From assembly GCA_963995505.1 (NCBI GenBank), contig OZ023181.1, positions 22,130,221-22,194,220 on the forward strand: a DNA stretch of 64,000 bases, in the 5' to 3' direction. A program made the position numbers and the translations under genes. Position 1 is the stretch's first letter. Each line of letters opens with the position of its first letter. Of the stretch, positions 27,606 through 43,252 are shown in pieces. Origin of the DNA: Hypericum androsaemum (lineage: Eukaryota > Streptophyta > Magnoliopsida > Malpighiales > Hypericaceae). The notes under the pieces are model-generated. The model made no database searches. It saw nothing but the letters and a program-made list of their open reading frames with translations, and had not been told where the DNA came from.

Positions 27606-28656
27606 TTTCTGGTGGGCTGATGATGTGAACTAAAAGAGGAAGCTTGAGGACTGACTTTGTTCTTGCAAATTTCGATTCTTGTTTGATGATGGGTCTGCTC
27701 TACTTATGGAGGGGGCGGTCGAGTCGAGGAAGAGAGGAGGTAAAGTGATGGGACCTATCCAATGAGTAGTATGGCTACCGCTGCCACGCCATCTCCTGCT
27801 CTTTCAGGTTTTTTGACCTTTTTCAATAATAATAATAATAATTGTGGATAAAGGTTTAAGAAAAAAACAACGTCAATAAATAATGAAGGGGTTGAGAATA
27901 TTGGAGTTGCCGTGGAACTTACGTGCCAGTCGTTTCTTACAATTGGATAAGTTCCAATGTTATCAAATGAACATCATCATACAAGCTAGGATCTATCTAT
28001 GTTGTTTTTCAAAAATAATTTTTGCTTATTATCTTAAGAGACCACATGAAACTTGGGTATATTTAACATAAAATAAAATATATTTTTTAAAATTTAAATT
28101 GTCTGTTTCACCAGCCATGTTAGATACACCATGATTTAACATTTTAAATAACTTCAGGTGAAGATGTTTGTTTTATTTTAGGTTGAATATATAATCATAT
28201 ATGATTATACATTTATATATATATATGTCTTATATATTTATTTGATATAAAGTAGGACCCAAATAGGGTCTTATCCTTATCTTATGGTTACGGCCGCCTA
28301 CATATAATAATGTCGCACATCCCAAGACTTGGAGGCCCGCCCAGCTTTTTCGTCTTTTTAGCGGAAAAGAGAGCCCAAGTTTTGGGCTTAAAGGTTGGCT
28401 CCCTCGTGCCCAGATTAAACGGTTTTTAAGTTGGCCTCCCGATCTATTTGTAAAGGGCCTTTTAAAACTAATCTATCCAACATCCCTTCAAAAAGTAAAC
28501 CATTGAACATGAGTTCTGGCTCTGAATATAATTGTTCTTCTATCAAGACCAAGAAAATATATAATGTTCCGTTTCTCAGAAAATATACAATGTTCTTCCA
28601 TTGGATGGTTAAGCAGGAAAAAAGATCGCCGGCCGACTGAACGCAGCATTTAACTA
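27606..28656. other. Spacer with ATA microsatellite
   Basis: Contains the upstream region of the rhodanese gene, a short AAT repeat at about 27825-27841, AT-rich sequence around 28080-28240 including a TATATATATATA block, and the probable 3' UTR of the RecQ gene. No exon recognised. Confidence 0.55.
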
Positions 28657-33640
<4,984 letters not shown>

Positions 33641-34507
33641 CTCTCTCTTTAATTCTCTCTTCGGCCGGCAACGGAATGATTCGGGGCCCAGGAAGATTTA
33701 GGGGGAAGGCGAGTGTTTTTATTATTATTTATTTTTAATAAAAGAAGGCGAGTTTATATGGATCGCGCGCGAAAAGATACGGCGTCGCTTTAGGGTCCGC
33801 TTCTTCGCGTCCCTGACTAATTATTTCCGCTGTGTGTTGAGACGGCGTCGTTCCCGTTCGCCAAAATATATTTCAACAGATTCACTTGTCTGATCTTTTC
33901 TTTTTTCCCCCCTTTAAATAAGTATTGCATAGACCGATTTTTATAACTGGTAACAAATTGGATCTCAGGCTATCTTTTTTTTTTGTTAGGGGCGAAAATC
34001 ATTTAGTTTCATAATTCATTTGCAAAAACAACTCTTCACATTTTTATATAAATAACAAGGAACTCTTTTCAGAATTACTACTTTATGTGTAGTTGAATTA
34101 TGGAATTCATGGCCAACTTCTACCTAAATTTTGTGATAATTAGAATATATTTTGCTGAGATAAATAAAGTATGTAAATATATTTAATGAGTAGTCAAACA
34201 AGACAGAGTTTTTGGATCCAAATCAAAGATTTTCTTGAAGTATTTTACAACTTTATTAAAAATTAAATAAATTTATTCAAATTCAGAAACACAATAGTAT
34301 TATTAGTCATAAATTGGAAAAATGTCGTGACCGTACTAAAATTTCCAATTTTTTTGGACAAGAGAAAACAGTTTGGGTTGGGCTGGCTTGGGCTTCTGCC
34401 AATCCAAACACTCCATTCGCGCTCTCTCTAAATTTGGGCCTCCGGACGTTCGTCGTCCCATAAATATTTTTTTCCTAAATATTATTTTGGAGAAAATAGA
34501 GGGGAAA
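33641..34507. other. Divergent promoter region, RecQ and UPF0548
   Basis: An 867-bp spacer between two outward-facing start codons. The RecQ side is GC-richer (33660-33850) and the middle is AT-rich. No exon visible. Any shared regulation is inference. Confidence 0.6.
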
Positions 34508-35889
34508 ATGGTGTTCCTGAGCTGGAGTAGGCCTTCGCCCAAGCAACAGAAGGACTGCCTCGACAAGTAAGCTCTCAATTGCTCACAATTGGACTTTACG
34601 CTAATTAAACTAAGTTTCCATTTCTTCCTTGGAGGTCAAGCGGCTTCAACTACGATCCCAAGTACAAGGGCGCCACTTCCAAGCCGTCTTCCCTCCTCAA
34701 AGAGGACGAGGATCTTTCCCGTGACGGTTACGTCGTTAACCACGCCCGGGTCGCACTTGGGTCCGGTCTCGACTCATTCGAGAAGGCCAAGCTTGCTCTT
34801 CAAAACTGGGGGTAAGGCGCGTTGATTCTACTTAACCCGAATAATTCAAATTCGAGCTTGATTGAATGAACTCCTTGTGTTTGATTTGGGCAAGGGAAGG
34901 CATTTTGGGCTGGATTGGGATTTTGTTGACCCCGGGACTCCAATCCGGAAAGGGGCTAAGTTGTGCGTGTGTTCGAAGCAGTTTCTGCCGTGGGTGATGA
35001 TGCCTCTTGAGGTGGTTTATGTGGAAGATAGCAACCCTAACAAGGGGAAAGCTTCTTTTCGTTTCGGCAGCGGTACCCTTGAAGGCCACCTACTGGTTAG
35101 TAATAGTTTGTGATTCTAACCTCTCGCGTAGGTAGGTATGTACTTGACGTATTCGTTCCGTGCCTCGTTTGCCATTTGCATGTGGTTTTCATGCTTGAAC
35201 AAGTGAGGTTTTAGTTTAATAGCCGAGTGACGTCTCTGGTGGAGTTGGAAGGGGAGGAAGTGAAGTCATTGGGCGGCAGGTCGTTTGTTCTGGGGAGAAA
35301 CTGCTTGTTCTCGGTTGATCCCAGGACCTGATCTATGTCATAAGCTGCGAGAGTTGCTACTTGGGGAAATCGTTGAGCCAGGATGGCGTTCGGGTGTTCA
35401 AGTTGGAGAATGGGAATGTTGAGGAAATGGTGTCACGTCTTGAGTATTCAGAAATGTTCTGGCCTCCTTCCTCCTGGTTTTGGGAGTGTCCAAGATTAAC
35501 TGATCAGTTAGAACCTGGCTTCTAGCATTCACATTCTACATGTACGACGTTCTCGAACGGCCAATGTAGCCCGAATGTCTTGTGGAATCCGCTTGACACA
35601 TACCTTGAGATCACATTTACATACAAATCAAGTTCTTGGATGCAAAGCCTATATATGGCTTAAGTTACTAACATGCCATATTACTTTTTCTAAATTGCTG
35701 CAGGCTGGAGAAGAGCGTTTCTCTGTGGAAATCGACGAGAACAACCAAGTTTGGTATGAGATAGTTTCCTTCTCAAAGCCAGCCCACTTCCTCTCGCTTG
35801 TTGGATACCCCTACGTTCAATTCCGGCAGAAGGCTTTCGCTCGCCAATCTACCAATGCCGTTCTGAAGCACGTGATGTCCCAACGGTGA
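34508..35889 (+). CDS. UPF0548 (DUF1990) protein, At2g17695-like
   Basis: A conserved plant and bacterial protein of unknown biochemical role. Four exons: 34508 to about 34566, then from about 34634, about 34905 and about 35704 to 35889. The protein begins MVFLSWSRPSPKQQ and contains YVVNHARVALGSG, FEKAKLALQNWGHFGLDWDF, DPGTPIRKGAKLCVCSKQ, ASFRFGSGTLEGHLL, AGEERFSVEIDENNQVWY and ISFSKP-like VSFSKPAHFLSLVG, ending QRKAFARQS-like RQKAFARQS...HVMSQR. These match the DUF1990 family along its full length of about 200 residues. The third intron (about 35096-35703) carries an unrelated F-box gene fragment. No stops or frameshifts. Confidence 0.9.
35222..35525 (+). pseudogene. DUF295 F-box gene fragment inside UPF0548 intron 3
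   Basis: In the + frames the intron reads VTSLVELEGEEVKSLGG, SFVLGRNCLFSVDPR, then after a frame change DLIYVISCESCYLGK, GVRVFKLENGNVEEM and SEMFWPPSSWFWEC before a stop at 35523. This is the C-terminal third of a DUF295 (KIB-like) F-box protein, which typically has LGGRALFLG, a stretch giving IYF, then VFDLEDG and a WPPP-W end. The fragment is frameshifted near 35322 and lacks the N-terminal F-box, so it is a non-functional remnant. It is not closely similar to the two F-box genes further right. Confidence 0.75.
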
Positions 35890-36982
35890 TTCCCGGCCGG
35901 CAGCTTGCTAACATTGGAGAATCTATTAATTTGCAAGATCAGAACGTGCACGGCCATAGAGGCTCCTGAGAAACATAGCTGCAGCGTACAAATGTGATCA
36001 TGATCTCTTTAGACTGCGAGTTGGGCCTACTCTTTGAAGATTGTAATTTGTTTTCCGTTATTACGGCCAAGGCCCATATATTTGGGCTTTCGTGTGGGCT
36101 TTTGTTAATTATCAGAAAAGCCCATTCTAATTTGGGGTTTGGTGGAACCTAGGGTGACTACGAATTTGAATTAACAAAATCATGATTCATATAAATGAAT
36201 TTGAATATGAATTATAAACTGTCGAATTCGAATTTAAATTATTAATTTTTTGTGAGTTTTTCTTTTTATTTTTCGTGGAACTACTTCCTTGATGTTCAAC
36301 ACTTGATCCAGAATAAGACGAGAGAATCGGTGGAACATCTGTAGATAGATATTACGTGACTACGTGGAATTACTTCTTCGACGCTCAACACTTGATCCGG
36401 AATAAGACAAGATAGAATCGCTGGAACATCCGTAAATAGATATTACGTGATTAATAATATGACTAATTATGTAATTAATAATATGACTAAAATAGCTAAT
36501 GAGTAAATTTTGAGACAGTGTTTATAGTGATCAAATAATGAATAGAGAAATTAAAAATTAGAGAACTAAGATTGAATTATTAATTTTAAAGAATGGAATA
36601 GGTAAAGAGAATTTTCAATTCCCCTGTGTTATTCAGTGAATAGTACTTTTCAAATTTGATCCTATTTTTTTATACATAATTTGGCGAATTATTCAGAGAA
36701 TCGAATCAAAATTTAATTCTCCAAATAATTCGTCGAATTAACAAATTTGGATATATAAATTGACCAAGGATAAATTTGAATTCAACTAAGAATTTGTTTG
36801 AGTCGATTCAAAGTCAAATTGAATTTCGACAAATCAAATCGAATTCAGATTCGATTCAAATTCATGGTCAGTCGTAGGTGGACCCACTTTTTGATGGGTA
36901 AACTTCTGAAGTCACTTATTTGGACCAATTGTAATTGTTAGTAACCGGAATTTGGAGTCGGAAACCGCCTCAGTATAAAGAA
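35890..36982. other. Spacer with tandem repeat and possible MITE
   Basis: The UPF0548 3' UTR is followed by AT-rich sequence. GTGACTACGAATTTGAATT near 36153-36171 and the reverse complement of the end near 36850-36876 (TGACCATGAATTTGAATC) form a weak terminal inverted repeat, suggesting an old non-autonomous DNA element of about 720 bp. No clean target duplication was seen. A 79-bp tandem duplication lies within it. Confidence 0.45.
36281..36446. repeat. Tandem duplication of about 79 bp
   Basis: Two adjacent copies share CAACACTTGATCC, GAATAAGAC, GGAACATC and TAGATATTACGTGA. Copies span roughly 36284-36362 and 36363-36446, with a few substitutions. Confidence 0.85.
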
Positions 36983-39397
36983 ATGGCGAGCTTGATGAGT
37001 ATTACGGCGCCGTTTACCCGGTGTCGGAGCAGCTCACCTCGGCCTCTTCCGTATTATCCTCCTTCCCGATCCAATTGCAGACCGGCCAAGCCAAAGGACT
37101 GGGCGATAAAGTGCGCGCCTCCGGAAGACGAAACGGCGCCGTCCTCCTCTTCCTCCTCATTCCCCTGGAGCTTCGCCTCTTCTTACAGCTGGTGCTCGCT
37201 GCTCGGCGGAGTAGGTTTCCTGGAAACCGCCTACTTAACCTACCTCAAGCTCACCGACTCCGACGCCTTCTGCCCCGTCGGCGGTGGCACTTGCGGCGAC
37301 GTCCTCAACAGCGACTACGCCGCCGTTTTCGGTGCCTTTGGCTTTTCCCTCTTTAGTTGATTAATTCACTAGAAATTTCGATGAGATAAAAATAAAATTG
37401 ATTCCAGAGTTTGTAGCTTCTTATTTCTGTTTATTTGGATTTAGATATTCCTATTCATTAGGTTTATTGATGACGTGGCAGGCGTACCGCTCCCGCTAAT
37501 CGGGATGGTTGCCTACGGCGTAGTCGCGACGCTGGGGGTGGGGTTGCAGAGGAAGGAGTTGCCGTTGGGAGCTAGCGAGACGACAGGTCGTCTGGTCCTA
37601 ATTGGGAGCACCACCTCCATGGCAGCTGCAAGTTCATATTTCTTGTACATTCTAAGCACCAAGTTCCCAGCCACGCTCTGCTCCTACTGCCTCACCTCTG
37701 CTTTCTTGTCATTCTCCTTGCTTTTTATCTCTCTAAAGGTTCTCCCTTTTCGCGTTCTCTATTCCTGGCTTAGCGCGAGGCATTGGTATATTCATGTATG
37801 CCTCTAATTCCTTGCCAATGCTACTGATAATGTTTCAGGAGGTCGGATTTCGGGATTTGCCAAAGTTGTTGGGCTTGCAGCTGTGTGCAGCAGGGTTGGT
37901 GATCGCTACCCTGAGTGCGTCTTACGGGTTTCCTCAGCCCACTTCTTCGAGGAGGTTGCTTGAACTGCGCATTACCCTTTCAATTTCTGTTTTTGTTCAA
38001 CGTTTATCTCGTGCTTTTTGGCTTTTCAATTATTGTCATTGTGTACTCGGTATTCACGGGTTTACTTTTGCCTATGTCGTTCTTCTAGCCTTGCCGAAGT
38101 TGACCTGCCATATTTTACAACTGAGATAACAGCTCCTTCAAGTGATTTCACTCTCTCTCTTGCAAAGCATCTGCACTCGATTGGAGCAAAAATGTACGGG
38201 GCCTTCTGGTGTTCACATTGTTTAGAACAAAAAGAGGTACATATTCCATCCGCCTTCTACTTCTGTTCCTCTCTATTTTCAATCTGCTCTCATTTAGGCA
38301 TCTGGGAGCCTGTTATTCTTTGTTTAACTATGCTTTGCTTTTCCTTTTTTTCATTTTGTTGCAAAGCCACGTTTTCGTGATCACCTAAAAAACCCTTTGA
38401 AGCCTAAAAATGAATATGGGGGAATGGAAAGCAATCTAAAAATGTTATTTATACGATTCATCTTGAGTTCTTTGCTATCAGCATTCAGCAACATGTCGGA
38501 AATCCTGATTGTTTCTGATTCCACTGCAAGGAAAGGCAATTTAAAGTGAACAAAGTGAAAGTTTTTATTTAGCAACAAGCTTACATTAATTTCCCCTTCG
38601 GGTTGATAAAAGGGGAACTATCAATCTCCTATCAACCATAATGTTGCGCCAAACTGGTACTTTTCTAAAGGAACTGGATTCCTTCTTCATTCATCATTGG
38701 GATCTATATTCCTAGATCAGTGAAGTTAACAGGGATTTGTTTGCCTCCTGTGCAAGGGAATAACTTCTTTTTTTTAGAAATGCAAGGGAATAACTGGATG
38801 CTCTTTGAGAATAAAGAAACTAGCATGTAATATTCCTTCCTCTTGAAATGTGCAAACAGGCATTAAGCTTGTCTCCTTCGCGAGATCTGAATTAAAACTG
38901 GTTGTTCCTTTGTCACATTTTTTCATGATTGTCATCAGATGTTTGGGAAGGATGCATCGAAATTACTGGACTATATCGAATGCTTCCCCAATGGGTTCAA
39001 AACAGGAACCAAGATGGCAAAGGTTTGTGCAGATGCTAAAATAGAAGGGTTCCCCACTTGGATCATTAATGATGAGGTGAGACCTTGCCCGACTTACTCC
39101 TCTAGCAGAATGGTGTAGGATAACTTGTAACATTGATGTTGGACCTACACTTTACTTTTCTCCTCTTCGACATGGATGATTAAGCCGATAGGTGTTGCTG
39201 TTATGTAGATCCTATGCTTGTGAGTTTCTTTGGATATAGTCAGAACATGTATATGTTTACTGCTTTTCCCTATATTAGTATCAGAATGTTCCCATCATTG
39301 AGTCTACCTATTGCAGGTCTTGAGCGGAGAGAAAGAGTTGTCTGAACTTGCAGAGTTATCTGGCTTCCAGTCCAACGAACCTGCACAACCCAGCTAG
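36983..39397 (+). CDS. LTO1: Thiol-disulfide oxidoreductase LTO1 (VKOR-thioredoxin fusion), chloroplastic
   Basis: A thylakoid membrane enzyme that forms disulfides in lumenal proteins and is needed for photosystem II assembly in Arabidopsis. The ATG at 36983 starts MASLMSITAPFTRC, followed by a Ser/Pro/Arg-rich transit peptide. The VKOR domain follows: LGGVGFLETAYLTYLKLTD, then FCPVGGGTCGDVLNSDY (conserved Cys pair), VPLPLIGMVAYGVVATLG, the SSYFLYILSTKF helix and CSYC (active CxxC), then more membrane segments. After a linker comes a thioredoxin-like domain with AKMYGAFWCSHCLEQK (CxxC), YIECFPNGFKTGTKMA and the cis-Pro loop EGFPTWIIND. It ends SELAELSGFQSNEPAQPS. Exons have consensus borders; the intron before QMFGKDASKL is about 700 bp. 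A broken copy of the last two exons is found at 45919-46290. Confidence 0.95.
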
Positions 39398-39892
39398 CGA
39401 AATCCAGTTGTTCAGAACAAAACAATGTTGATGACTCTTGATCTTCTGGATCAGTAAAATACCATACGATCTCGCGCAACATATTCAGCGATGACACCAT
39501 GCAAGATCTGTAAATATTACAGAGTTTAATATAAAAAGAATGTCTTTGCTGATCTCCAGCAACAATTTTGATGATTCGATCAGCACGTTATATCTTGTGT
39601 AAACTAGCGACCTCCTGGCCTCGAAGGCGACCAATTGCTGCACCTCTTCGCGGCTTCGAACGAGTAATTCATTGAATCGGGATGCTGTTGCTTCTTAGTA
39701 ACAATATATTGCTTCTTGCCCTATCTTGCATATAGATTCCGAATGGAAGGTTTATAACTCTGGATTCATGCAAGGCTGCAACAATCAAGTTAACTTGTCT
39801 GCAGAGCATGTGTTGTCCTTCGTAATACTATATCAAGTGGATATGTTTGCAGCCATCCAAATCTATGAAACAAAGCAAGCAAACTCAAGGCT
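39398..39892. other. Tail-to-tail spacer, LTO1 and F-box gene
   Basis: Contains the 3' UTRs of LTO1 (+) and the F-box gene (-). Nearly the same sequence follows the LTO1 fragment at 46156-46609. No independent gene. Confidence 0.65.
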
Positions 39893-41484
39893 TCAAGTCT
39901 GCATCCGGCATTGCCAGAACAAAGGAGATTCGCTGACCAGGGAAGACGCTTCTCCGATTTTATCAATAAAAAAAGACGCTTTTTCGATGCGATGATCAAC
40001 AAATCTAAACACGCGGGCGCTGTGACCGCTCAGTTCTCCTTTCAAATCCACATCGACTGGATCGCTGAAGTAAATGCAGTTCCCTTCGGCCCCAGGAAAA
40101 TCAGCAGCTGATATGGAGAAACTGCACTCGTGGCCTAAGATAAACACTCGATCGCCTAAGGAACTAACGTCCACCCATGTCCCCCACTCCTCATCGAGCT
40201 TGTAAACCTTGACATCAACCGTGTGGGCTTGGTGCATGTGGTAGTTCCATCTATACAAACGAGGGATGTCCGAGTTCATCTGCAGATAGATGCGAGTGTC
40301 CTCATCTTCGTCTCGGGCCCTTCGTTCTCCATCAAGATACCTTGCCACAGATAGTCACGAGTAAGATACTGCAGAGCACCATTGATTCAGAGAGAGATTC
40401 GAGCAAACAATGCGCCATTAACAACTAACTACAGCTGGAGGCCCCCTGACCATTTTTAAATTAGGAACTACAGCTGTGATTATTAACAGGGTTTCTACCA
40501 TATAAGCTAAGATTACCTGTCAATGACATAAAGATCGCCACACGAATGAACCAAGTTCTTCATCTCACCGCAGCCAAACAAGGGAGGAGCGTACTGCACC
40601 AGGTTGAGTCCGGAATCAATCCACCAGACAACTCCACATCGGTCAACAACATAGAATTGGCCCTTGTACGCAATGATATCGTCGTAATGAAAGTTCTGCT
40701 TATCGAGCAAAGTCCACTCGTCATCCCCAAATCTCCAGTACCCCAACTTCCCTTCGTGGATCAAGGCGAGCAGCCCATAGCCTCGGCTGTTCGCGTCCAC
40801 CCACGAAGCTGAAGTATACTGATGGAGCAATGCTTTGCTTATGCCAAACACGGAACATCCTCGGGCGAGTTTAAGAGTATAAGCTCTCTCCAATTCGACC
40901 AAACGGAACTCCAACATGTTCGTATACTTTTGCAGCCGATATGGTCCTGCAATTTGGTGGTTGGAGAGTGGGCTCAAGAGCTGCATTTTTCCCCGAGTTG
41001 ACTCTTCAACCTTGGTCACCCCTATGGCAGCGCTTGGAGTTGATGAGATCAGGGCTTCTTTGGATAAACCAGTTGACCATGGCAGGCCGCTGCAGGGACA
41101 ACAAAAGAGAACTAAGCACAATACTAAATACAAAACTAATATATTAAAATCTCGAGTATCTAACTCAAAATTTAACAATCTAATACATGTTAAAATTTCT
41201 ATATCCGAACGTATACTTTAGCTTGGAAAGGATACGGACCCGGTGACTGGTCGTTGGAGAGAGCAGATGGAGACTTGGGAGAAGAAGGCGTCGGCTGCGG
41301 TGGGCTTGGGAAGCTTGATCGGGTGGGCGGTCGTTAGCCGGTAAGAGGCGGGGACAGAGGACCTCCAGGAAGAGCACACGGCTCGGAATCTGTAGACGTC
41401 CACACGGGAATCCAGGTGGGTCCCTATCTTGTCCAGGATTTCTTTCGGGAGACCACTGGACCAGTCCCTGTAAGAGTCGCTCAT
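39893..41484 (-). CDS. F-box protein with DUF295 (KIB-like) domain, copy A
   Basis: A substrate adaptor of an SCF ubiquitin ligase, by family. The start is the ATG at 41484, MSDSYRDWSSGLPKEIL. An F-box follows (LPKEILDKIGTHL through FRAVCSSWRSSVP). Exon 2 (41089-40517) gives GKMQLLSPLSNHQIAGP and GCGVVWWIDSG-like RCGVVWWIDSGLNLVQY. Exon 3 (40340-39893) gives VDVKVYKLDEEWGTWVDV, SLGDRVFILGHECSFSIS, DFPGAEGNCIYFSDP and a tail ending FWQCRMQT. The exon 1/2 junction is not settled: exon 2 needs phase 2, and the only shared frame-compatible donor is a weak GT in the VTGS codons. In this copy the exon 1 frame stops just after SFPS, where copy B has two extra bases and reads on. The targets are unknown. 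Confidence 0.85.
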
Positions 41485-41637
41485 CGTCACTTACCTCTCT
41501 CCTCGCTCTTGCTGCTGTTTGGCTTATCAGGTCAGGACAAAGAAATTGGAGTTTTCGCTTTTAGTTTATGGAGGAGGCCCGTTGCCTGGACCCACCCCTG
41601 CTTACCTTTTCTATCTTCGGCCTTTTACTTTAAAAAA

Positions 41638-42774
41638 GGCAAATTTCTCTCAGGTACTTAGAGTTTAGCGAAATTACCAGTAAAGTCTTTACTTTTTCGA
41701 AACTCCTTTTTTCGTTCTCAAAATTTGGTAAAATAGAACTCTCAGGTCCCTAGCTCCAGAGAACTCTCAAAACTTTAACCAAACCCAGATTGAAATCGTT
41801 TCCAACTTCACAAAACCCATGGAGCCGCAACTTATCCCTCAAAAATGGATGCGTAACTTTAGTCCAATGCATCTCAATAAAATTTCACACGATTCACCCA
41901 ACCCAGAAACCTTTAGATTCTACTTTAACCAGATCAATCAGTCACCTCTAGCTCCAGATTCACTACGAAGACAGAGAAAAAACCCCATCTCAAAGACGAG
42001 GTCCAGGACAAAGTCAGAGATTTCCCTCCCCCGGAACAACCAAGCTGCATTTGTACCGGTCAGGGTTCAGGAAGGAGGTCGCAACCCCGGTTTTGATGGC
42101 GGGCGGGTCTCCCGGGACGTCGTCGTAGTGGCTGACCCTGCAGCGGGCGGCGGACAAGGAGGGGAAAAGGATGACAAGGGGAAGGGGTCGCCGGACGTCG
42201 TGGTGGGGAGAACCCATCAACAAGTTCCTACGGGGTTCAGCAGAATCGCAATCTTAATTATTGCTGTCGACGCCGTCCAGCTCGCCCACCGTCGAGGTCG
42301 TCGCCGTCGAGGAGGGCGAAGGGCCAGGCGTCGAGGTCGTCTCCGTCGTCATCCTCCAACTCCGCCCACCGTCGAGGTTGAAGGTTCCCAATCAGATTTT
42401 AGGGTTCATCCCTCTTTCTCGTGCCCTCTTTCTTGTAATTTGAATCGAACTGCATATGTTTTGGATTTGGTTGAGGTTGAAGATTCCCAATCAGATTTTA
42501 GGGTTCAGATTGGATGTTGATAGTGTTTAGTTAATTGGGTGTTCTTGATTTTTAGTTAGTGTTCTAAATGTTGAAGAAGGTAAGTTTTTTAATTTTTTGA
42601 ATGAGGGGCAATCTGGTCATTTTAAGTGTCTCTTTGCCGGAGATATTTTTTGGCGCCGGAGTTAGGGACTTGAGAGTTTTATTTTTTTCAAACTTGGAAG
42701 ATGAAAAGAGGGATTTCAGAAACAATCCTACTGGTGATTTCGTCAAATTCCAAGGACTTGAGGACAATTTATCC
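41638..42774. mobile_element. MULE-like element with long diverged terminal inverted repeats
   Basis: The left end (GGCAAATTTCTCTCAGG...) and the reverse complement of the right end (GGATAAATTGTCCTCAAG...) align over roughly 120 bp, including GAAATTACCAG / GAAATCACCAG and ACTCTCAGGTCCCTAGCTCC / ACTCTCAAGTCCCTAACTCC. A short A-rich direct repeat ttaaaaaa flanks it (41630-41637 and 42775-42782). The right copy of the segmental duplication lacks the whole insert at the matching place (about 48401-48418). The interior is GC-rich with CGTCGAGGTCGTC-like repeats and a 233-codon open frame (41819-42520) with no known family, which resembles captured gene sequence as in Pack-MULEs. Confidence 0.7.
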
Positions 42775-42857
42775 TTAAAAAATGTCGTGTTGCCTAAAAG
42801 ACGGGTGATTATTCAACTTGAGAGAAATATTTTTATTAACTTAGTAGTCAGTACGAC

Positions 42858-43153
42858 TAGGGGTGAGCAAACAAACCGAAAACTGTCAAACTGGACCAAT
42901 CCGGACCAAAAAAATCGGACCAAACTGGACCTAATGTAAAAACGGTCCGGTCCGGTTTGTAAAAATACCCAAAATCCTGTTCCCGGTCCGGTCCAAAACC
43001 CAATTTTGTTCGATTTTTTGTAATTCGGTCTGGTTTTTGGTCGGACCGGACCAGAGTAGGTACGGTCCGGTCCGGTTCGCAATATTCCTAAAATTCCGAT
43101 TCCGGTCCAGTTTTTTTCGGTTCGGTCCGGTTCGGTTGACTTGCTCACCCCTA
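42858..43153. mobile_element. hAT-type MITE, 296 bp
   Basis: Perfect 13-bp terminal inverted repeats, TAGGGGTGAGCAA and TTGCTCACCCCTA, with a perfect 8-bp target duplication agtacgac at 42850-42857 and 43154-43161. The interior is a series of GGTCCGGTCCGG / CCGGACCGGACC motifs. The right copy of the segmental duplication shows the unoccupied site with a single agtatgac near 48483. No coding capacity. Confidence 0.93.
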
Positions 43154-43252
43154 AGTACGACTATCATTGCTAATAATCAAATGTATTTTTTAGCACGTAA
43201 AATTTAATTAGTCACCAAAAAAATGTCGTCAATTGTGTACAAATATACTTAA

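Noticed and set aside
41819..42520. 233-codon open frame on the + strand
   Set aside because: It lies wholly inside the MULE-like insert absent from the sister copy. The predicted product is low-complexity (Arg/Gly/Val repeats) with no family, so it was not called as a gene.
42813..43167. Open frames with TGPDRT/NRTGP repeats
   Set aside because: They are translations of the CCGGACC repeats of the hAT MITE.
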